Part shown: positions 57,955 through 62,536 of the stretch, piece by piece
Numbering within the stretch: the stretch's first letter is position 1
Layout: each line of letters opens with the position of its first letter
DNA from: Bacteroidota bacterium
GTDB taxonomy: Bacteria > Bacteroidota > Ignavibacteria > UBA10030 > BY39
NCBI GenBank assembly: GCA_030682385.1
Contig: JAUXOG010000024.1
Location: 1 to 62,536, forward strand
Direction: 5' to 3'
Length of the DNA: 62,536 bases
Program-made: the position numbers and the translations under genes
The notes under the pieces: model-generated
What the model saw: the letters and a program-made list of their open reading frames with translations, nothing else
Told to the model about the DNA's origin: nothing
Databases searched by the model: none

Positions 57955-60228
57955 TTAAAATTGCGCCGTCAATCCAATGATCGGTAATATTCCAAAATCG
58001 AGCCGCGGTGTTTCTGTAATGATACCGTTAGAACCGACTTTGTATGAATAATCTAAAATATTTTCTCGGTTGTAAACATTCCAAAGGTCGAGATATGCGG
58101 TTAAAGTCCATGCGTTAAAAACAAACTTCTTATCGACGCGGACATCGAGTTTGTGATAATCTGGAAGCCGGGCTGAGTTGTAAGCGCCGTCGACCACATA
58201 AAAAGTACCGTTCTTTTCTGCTATACCTACAACCGGTGTATAAGGATTGCCGGATGAATATTGGAATTTTGCTCCAAGCTGCCAACCCTCACCAAGCTCG
58301 ATGCCTGCAATCAGATTCAGAATATGCGGTCTGTCGAACTCGAAATAATACTCGGCAAGTCCATTAGCATCACGCCGCTTCGATTCTGAATATGAATACG
58401 AAGCCGTGCCAACAAATCCATCGGTAAACTTTTTCTGGAGAGAAAATTCAATTCCTCTCGCGTAACCACTTCCAGTATTATATAAAATATCCGTTGTGTC
58501 GTTCTCTACAATAACATTAGATAGATCTTTATGATACACTTCAACGGTAGCTCTGATATCATCGCGAAGGAGTTGTTCTACACCCAAAATATAATGAGTT
58601 GCGTTGCTGCTTCGGAGCTGCTGGTTGATTGGGTCGAGAGCAATTTGATACGAAGCGGGTGTTTGATAAAATTTTCCATACGCCATATTAAATGCTGTTT
58701 TTTCTGTGAGATGATACGATGCTGAAACTCGCGGACTAAAAGTTGCTTCTTTTGTGAACGAAAAATAATCATAACGTGCGCCGGTAGTTAAAGATAGCTG
58801 CACCCAAGGGCTCCATGTGCTTTGCAAAAATACCGAGGGTTTATTGCTGACTTCAGGAAGAAAAGAAATTGACGATGCAGAAATGATTTGCCCAAGCCGG
58901 GTAGTGTCGGCTGGTTTCCATGTATTATGCTTCGATTCTATAAAACGCATCTGAGCGCCGCCTTTAATGTCAATCTTAGGATTTATCTGATACGTGATTT
59001 CATTCTTCAACGTATAGCTGTTCTCAAGAATATCTTCGCCAATTAAATCTCTTTCAGTCTCAGTACCTCGAAGAGTATTCCAGCCATTACCCGAAAAAGA
59101 TAAAGTGGTTAAACTGTATGCAGCTGGAGACAATAAATACCGCCAGTTAACACCTAAAGCCGATCCATAGTCATCGCGGGTTAAATAATTATACTTACCG
59201 GTGTCGGTTGAACTTTTCATCCTGACTGTCCCTTCACGCTCTATCTGGTCGAGATAATAAAACCCGACGAGGCTTAATCGATTCTTTGCGTCAAGGTCGT
59301 ATGTAATTTTTCCAACTGCATCATAATAGCTCGGAGCTGCCGGGCGATTCAGCACAGAAGTAAGCAGGTCAAATAATCCACGCCGTGCAGAAAAGACCAT
59401 TGTACCGTTATCCATCACCGGTCCATCTACCATAACTCCAAAGCCTGCAACATTCGCATTAACATCGATGTTGTGCATTTCCTTATTTCCATCTATCATA
59501 TTCATATCAAACACCGACGACATTTTATCACCATACTTAGCCGGAAAGCCGCCAGTCATAAAATTTACATCTTTGAGTAACGACGGATTCACAATGCTAA
59601 TAATTCCCATTGATTCTCCTGTGCGTGCAAAATGTATTGGATTATATATTTCTATGTTATCAAGCAGCGTTAGATTTTCATCTGGACTTCCACCTCGAAC
59701 AATTAACTGGGCGCTTTTACCGCCTGCTGTTGCAACACCCGGCAACGATTGCATTACACGGAATATATCTTCTGCCGAACCGGGAGAGCGACGAATCTCC
59801 TGAGATGAAAGTGTTCGGTAGCTAACCGTATTTTCCACCGACTTCTGGAAATATCCTCCAGTTACTACTACCTCATCAACTTCAACCTGACTTGGAATAA
59901 GCTCAACTTGGGTATTTGTGTTCCGGTTTAATACAACTTGAATATCATCATTGATGAAATTGTTGTATCCGATAAATGATACCTTTAATTGATAAACACC
60001 GATAGGAATATTTTTTATAACAAAGTATCCTTTTTCGTTAGTTGATGCACCGGATTTAGTTCCCACAACTGCAACATTCGCAGACGGTAATGGCTGTTTA
60101 GTTACCGCGTCGCGCACTTCACCGGAAATACTTCCGGCTTTCTCTTCTGAGTATGCAGTGTGAACACTCGTAACAATTATAATGAGAGATAAAATATAAA
60201 TTAAGTTTTGTTGAAATATTTTTTGCAT
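57955..60228 (-). CDS. TonB-dependent outer-membrane receptor with carboxypeptidase-like domain
   Basis: 757 residues. A signal peptide (about 1-27) is followed by a CarboxypepD_reg-like domain (GSISGEVRDAVTKQPLPSAN to NFI, residues 32-115). The plug domain (about 130-235) holds VDEVVVTGGYF, QSLPGVATAGG and LIVRGGSPDEN. The 22-stranded barrel ends in Phe (GILPIIGLTAQF). It imports a scarce nutrient or, in this context, may work with the Lol-type genes downstream in one minus-strand operon. The ligand cannot be inferred. The promoter must lie in 60229-60411. Confidence 0.92.
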   Translation of the reverse strand: MQKIFQQNLIYILSLIIIVTSVHTAYSEEKAGSISGEVRDAVTKQPLPSANVAVVGTKSGASTNEKGYFVIKNIPIGVYQLKVSFIGYNNFINDDIQVVLNRNTNTQVELIPSQVEVDEVVVTGGYFQKSVENTVSYRTLSSQEIRRSPGSAEDIFRVMQSLPGVATAGGKSAQLIVRGGSPDENLTLLDNIEIYNPIHFARTGESMGIISIVNPSLLKDVNFMTGGFPAKYGDKMSSVFDMNMIDGNKEMHNIDVNANVAGFGVMVDGPVMDNGTMVFSARRGLFDLLTSVLNRPAAPSYYDAVGKITYDLDAKNRLSLVGFYYLDQIEREGTVRMKSSTDTGKYNYLTRDDYGSALGVNWRYLLSPAAYSLTTLSFSGNGWNTLRGTETERDLIGEDILENSYTLKNEITYQINPKIDIKGGAQMRFIESKHNTWKPADTTRLGQIISASSISFLPEVSNKPSVFLQSTWSPWVQLSLTTGARYDYFSFTKEATFSPRVSASYHLTEKTAFNMAYGKFYQTPASYQIALDPINQQLRSSNATHYILGVEQLLRDDIRATVEVYHKDLSNVIVENDTTDILYNTGSGYARGIEFSLQKKFTDGFVGTASYSYSESKRRDANGLAEYYFEFDRPHILNLIAGIELGEGWQLGAKFQYSSGNPYTPVVGIAEKNGTFYVVDGAYNSARLPDYHKLDVRVDKKFVFNAWTLTAYLDLWNVYNRENILDYSYKVGSNGIITETPRLDFGILPIIGLTAQF

Positions 60229-60411
60229 GAAAATTATCCGATCCGATATTAAATGAAGTTTATGTTTATTTGTTAGATGATTCTAAACGTGAAAAGATAC
60301 AAACAGCTTCAATATTGGTTCAATACACGTGCCAATATATAATTTGTGGTTTCCTGCTATATAATGTTTGTATTGTAGAGCCGCATTGAGATTTATCGAC
60401 AATTCTGCCGA
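60229..60411. other. Divergent promoter region between TonB receptor and calcium-repeat gene
   Basis: No coding sequence was recognised. The region is A+T-rich near the receptor start. The symmetric sites and the sigma-54-type promoter lie further right, at 60412-60510, and face the plus-strand gene. Confidence 0.45.
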
Positions 60412-60437
60412 ATGGTTTCGACAAAGATGTCGAACCA
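60412..60437. promoter_or_regulatory. Inverted repeat, possible activator site
   Basis: TGGTTTCGACA and TGTCGAACCA flank AAAGA-like central bases and form an almost perfect palindrome. It lies about 60-80 bp upstream of the -24 element at 60495, a common place for an NtrC-type enhancer site. It could also fold as a hairpin. Confidence 0.45.
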
Positions 60438-60453
60438 CTCCCAAACGCTTTTT

Positions 60454-60470
60454 CATTTTCATTGAAAATG
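60454..60470. promoter_or_regulatory. 17-bp palindrome upstream of the sigma-54 promoter
   Basis: CATTTTCATTGAAAATG is symmetric around its central base. It lies 25 bp before the -24 element at 60495. It may be a second protein-binding site, for example for an activator or a bending protein. Confidence 0.4.
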
Positions 60471-60494
60471 AGAAGAATTAAGCGAATATTCTTT

Positions 60495-60510
60495 TGGCAC
60501 GATGGTTGAA
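60495..60510 (+). promoter_or_regulatory. Sigma-54-type -24/-12 promoter
   Basis: TGGCACGATGGTTGAA matches TGGCACG-N4-TTGC apart from the final C. It lies 84 bp before the start at 60594 and shares the exact TGGCACG block with the site at 28115. This is the best sigma-54 match noticed in the window. Confidence 0.65.
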
Positions 60511-60593
60511 ACTAATGTAATCACAGTTTAACTAATTACATAATTCAACAACAATAAAATAAAGAACGTAAAACGTTCTAAAGGATTAAAAAA

Positions 60594-60995
60594 ATGAAAA
60601 ACTTAAAATTCACAGCAGCAATAGTCGCATTGTTCGCACTATTCATGTTCGTAGCATCCTCAGATGCTTATTCACAAACAAAAGGTAAAGGTAACGGCGT
60701 AAAAGGATTTGTCGATCTCAACGGCGACGGAATCAACGACCACGCACTCGATGCCGACGGTGATGGAATTCCGAACGGAAAAGATCCCGATTTCGTAAAG
60801 CCACAAGATGGAACCGGCCGAAAAATGATGAACGGTAAAACTGCAAAATCAGGTAAAGGCGGTTTCGGTCCTGGCGACGGTACAGGTAACAAAGGTGTAG
60901 GACCACGCGACGGAAGTGGTAATGGCCCCGGCACAGGCACAGGTGATTGTGACGGCACAGGCGCCAAAGGCAACTTAGGGCGCAGAGGTAAATAA
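60594..60995 (+). CDS. Secreted Gly-rich protein with calcium-binding-type Asp repeats
   Basis: 133 residues. A signal peptide is cut near DAYSQT (about 28). Next come DLNGDGINDHALDADGDGIP, two DxDxDG loops like EF-hand or thrombospondin type 3 repeats that bind calcium. The rest is Gly/Lys/Asp-rich low complexity (GPGDGTGNKGVGPRDGSGNG). AAAGGA precedes the start. It is the first gene after a sigma-54-type promoter. Similar small secreted proteins often appear in stress or metal regulons, but no function is established. A terminator follows. Confidence 0.8.
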   Translation: MKNLKFTAAIVALFALFMFVASSDAYSQTKGKGNGVKGFVDLNGDGINDHALDADGDGIPNGKDPDFVKPQDGTGRKMMNGKTAKSGKGGFGPGDGTGNKGVGPRDGSGNGPGTGTGDCDGTGAKGNLGRRGK

Positions 60996-61011
60996 TTAAC
61001 CCATAACTCCT

Positions 61012-61042
61012 GAAGGCGGTGGGCGAATGCTTGCCGCCTTTT
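61012..61042 (+). terminator. Terminator-like hairpin after the calcium-repeat gene
   Basis: AAGGCGG pairs with CCGCCTT across a 14-bp loop, and TTTAATATTTTT follows. The preceding bases TAACTCCT are also found before the hairpin at 62383, so the two may be related. Confidence 0.75.
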
Positions 61043-61076
61043 AATATTTTTAATAAACAGATTCAAAAAATAAAAT

Positions 61077-61913
61077 ATGACTACTTCAAATAGAAAAAAA
61101 TTTAGCTTCCGGGCTTTTATTAGTTTATACGTTGTTATCTCATTCATAGTAATTAGCATCTCAGGAATTATTTTATTCATCACACCCCCGGGAAGGATTG
61201 CCAACTGGAGTAACTGGACTTTCCTTTTCCTTACTAAACACGAATGGCAAGGAGTGCATACAATATTTACATTTCTTTTTGTAACGGCTGCAGCATTCCA
61301 TATTTATTTCAACTGGAAACCAATCATCGCTTATTTGTCTTCAAAATTTACTTCGGGCATTAAAATTCGAAAAGAATTATTGGCATCATTCATTATCAGC
61401 GTAATCATACTTGTCGCAACGCTCGGCAACGTTCCACCATTCAGCACAGTAATGGATTTTGGCGATGACATTTCAAATTCGTGGGGGAAAAATCTTTCCG
61501 AACCACCCATCCCGCACGCAGAATTATTAACATTGAAGGAATATTCCGAGAAAACAAATATCCCGTATGAAGAAATAATCTCGAATTTAAAAAATGCAAA
61601 CATAGAGGTGAATGACAGCGAAACAACTTTGGAAACAATTGCATCGCAGAACAATTTAACACCTGCCCAATTATCAAAAATAATGTTGGCAGAAAAGAAG
61701 CCTAAGGTTGCGATCAGCGAAGGTGGCGGTTATGGCAGGAAGACAGTGCAAGATGTATGTGAACAGTTGGATATTCCATTGGAGATTGGAATTGAGAGAT
61801 TACAAAAGAACGGAATCACCGCCGATAGTAACAGCAAGCTAAAGGATTTAGCGAACGAAAAAAATGTTGCTCCTATTCAAATAGTTAAACTAATTTCAGA
61901 AACAATAAATTAA
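61077..61913 (+). CDS. DUF4405-like membrane protein with cytosolic or periplasmic helical tail
   Basis: 278 residues. Three or four helices occupy about 13-38, 60-80 and 100-122. His55, His61 and His75 (TKHEWQGVH and FHIYFNW) fit the DUF4405 pattern, which resembles heme-binding cytochrome b helices, so heme ligation is possible. The C-terminal half (150-278) contains two related helical repeats with YEEIISNLKNANIEVND and LEIGIERLQKNGITADS, reminiscent of small DNA- or cofactor-binding helical units. The next gene starts 18 bp downstream. The function is unknown. Confidence 0.75.
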   Translation: MTTSNRKKFSFRAFISLYVVISFIVISISGIILFITPPGRIANWSNWTFLFLTKHEWQGVHTIFTFLFVTAAAFHIYFNWKPIIAYLSSKFTSGIKIRKELLASFIISVIILVATLGNVPPFSTVMDFGDDISNSWGKNLSEPPIPHAELLTLKEYSEKTNIPYEEIISNLKNANIEVNDSETTLETIASQNNLTPAQLSKIMLAEKKPKVAISEGGGYGRKTVQDVCEQLDIPLEIGIERLQKNGITADSNSKLKDLANEKNVAPIQIVKLISETIN

Positions 61914-61930
61914 AAACAAGAGGTGAGAAA

Positions 61931-62368
61931 ATGAAAACAAGAATAATTTTAGTAGCAATGGTAATTTCACTTTTGCTGCCCAGTTTAGTTTATGTACAGA
62001 CCGAAGGCAGAGCCACACAAGGTTCTGAGAAAAGAGATGTTGATGATGTTAAAACATTAAAAGGAACAATCACAGAAGTAAAACATCCTTATGCTACATT
62101 CAAATCTGAAGACGGCAAAGAATACCGTGTTCACATGGGACCGCAGTGGTACTGGGAACGCGAAAAATATCAACTGAAGCATAATGTAAAAGCCCAGATA
62201 AAAGGCGAAGTAAAACAAGTTGAAGGCAAGTTCGAATTTTATCCGTGGGAAATTGTACAAGATGGAAAATCAATGAATTTCGCCGATGAAACAGGAAAAC
62301 CCAAATGGTCTTCCGAACGCGGTAAAGGTATGCGTGGTAAAAGTAAGTCCGGAAGCGGACGGCGTTAA
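61931..62368 (+). CDS. Secreted OB-like small protein
   Basis: 145 residues with a signal peptide cut near LVYVQTE (about 24) and AGAGGTG before the start. The central part (43-110) has a five-strand pattern, VKTLKGTITEVKHPYATFKS, YRVHMGPQWYW, VKAQIKGEVKQVEGKFEFYP, like an OB fold. The tail is basic and Gly-rich (RGKGMRGKSKSGSGRR). It follows the DUF4405-like gene by 18 bp. Secreted or periplasmic binding of an anionic ligand is plausible but unproven. Confidence 0.75.
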   Translation: MKTRIILVAMVISLLLPSLVYVQTEGRATQGSEKRDVDDVKTLKGTITEVKHPYATFKSEDGKEYRVHMGPQWYWEREKYQLKHNVKAQIKGEVKQVEGKFEFYPWEIVQDGKSMNFADETGKPKWSSERGKGMRGKSKSGSGRR

Positions 62369-62372
62369 AATA

Positions 62373-62405
62373 ACTCCTTGGGCGGTACAGGCATGTGCCG
62401 CCTAA
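62373..62405 (+). terminator. Terminator-like hairpin after the OB-like gene
   Basis: GGCGGTACA and TGTGCCGCC pair with one mismatch, and TAATTTTATT follows. TAACTCCT just before it is shared with the hairpin region at 61000-61042. Confidence 0.7.
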
Positions 62406-62418
62406 TTTTATTATATTA

Positions 62419-62536
62419 ACTGAAGTTACGCAAAAGAGTCATTCTGAACGAAGTGAAGAATCTTAAACCTCAAATTCGAGCTATTTTTAGATGTTTCGCT
62501 TCGCTCAACATGACAAAAAGTCAATTCTGCGTAACT
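62419..62536. mobile_element. MITE-like element, copy 2 (cut by the window edge)
   Basis: 118 bases align along their whole length with the 123-bp element at 12752-12874, starting ACTGAAGTTACGCA and ending at TAACT, five bases short of the expected end. The flank on the left is TATTA, so a TATTA duplication should follow just outside the window. It confirms that the element is a repeated, mobile unit of this genome. Confidence 0.88.

Noticed and set aside
1-62536. tRNA, rRNA or known riboswitch
   Set aside because: No cloverleaf with a conserved T-loop, rRNA core, or cobalamin, TPP or SAM riboswitch core was recognised by eye. A covariance-model search would settle this.

Overview
The window looks like chromosomal DNA of a free-living Gram-negative bacterium of the Bacteroidota/Ignavibacteria-like FCB group. 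Three secreted proteins end in the NYPNPFNP-type sorting domain of type IX secretion (T9SS). There are also a TonB-dependent receptor with an N-terminal carboxypeptidase-like domain, several lipoproteins and several outer-membrane beta-barrels. Coding density is high, base composition is A+T-leaning, and no rRNA, tRNA or CRISPR array was recognised. The species cannot be named from the sequence alone.

Layout. 1-7095: a type I restriction-modification locus in the unusual order hsdR (3' end only), AlbA_2/ATPase protein, hsdS, REP-associated transposase (RAYT), second AlbA_2/ATPase protein, hsdM, zinc ribbon. Compound triple-hairpin repeats flank hsdS and the RAYT. 7187-9481: a major-facilitator transporter and an M29-like aminopeptidase, possibly a peptide-use pair, followed by a striking 7-bp tandem array. 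9757-12357: a MacA-like adaptor and MacB-like permease without an ATPase gene. 12358-13036: a decayed DUF104/PIN toxin-antitoxin pair interrupted by a 123-bp MITE. 13037-21465: a protein with six Myb/SANT-like repeats, then two tandem pairs of histidine kinase and NtrC-type (sigma-54) regulator, and a membrane HExxH protein. 21418-27756 (minus strand): a TetR-controlled RND efflux operon with two matching palindromic operators. 28046-36063: a YbhGFSR-like ABC-2 exporter operon with two separate ATPases, a TolC and a beta-barrel, preceded by a sigma-54-type promoter.

36154-42499: probably the least familiar unit. A B12-binding radical SAM protein with an atypical cysteine motif, a complete NitT/TauT-type importer, an unrecognised membrane protein and a HydE/BioB-like radical SAM enzyme are co-directional behind one promoter carrying a palindrome. 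42754-46056 (minus): three NAD(P)-dependent oxidoreductases and an AraC regulator, whose 5' end abuts the broken end of a T9SS LamG gene. 46059-53088: T9SS surface proteins, one split by a TGA at a conserved Trp codon. 53156-60228 (minus): a methyltransferase/adenylate-cyclase chimera and an operon of TonB receptor, LolD-like ATPase, LolC/E-like permease, LolA-like protein and putative porin. 60412-62368: a sigma-54-type promoter, a small calcium-repeat protein, a DUF4405-like membrane protein and a secreted OB-like protein. The window ends inside a second copy of the MITE.

Themes. Envelope traffic dominates (RND, ABC-2, MacAB, Lol, TonB, T9SS). The sigma-54 regulators at 16013 and 19486 make the two sigma-54-like promoters plausible local targets, but this is inference. 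Small mobile or repetitive elements (RAYT repeats, MITE, 7- and 8-bp arrays) and gene breakage are frequent, pointing to a plastic region.
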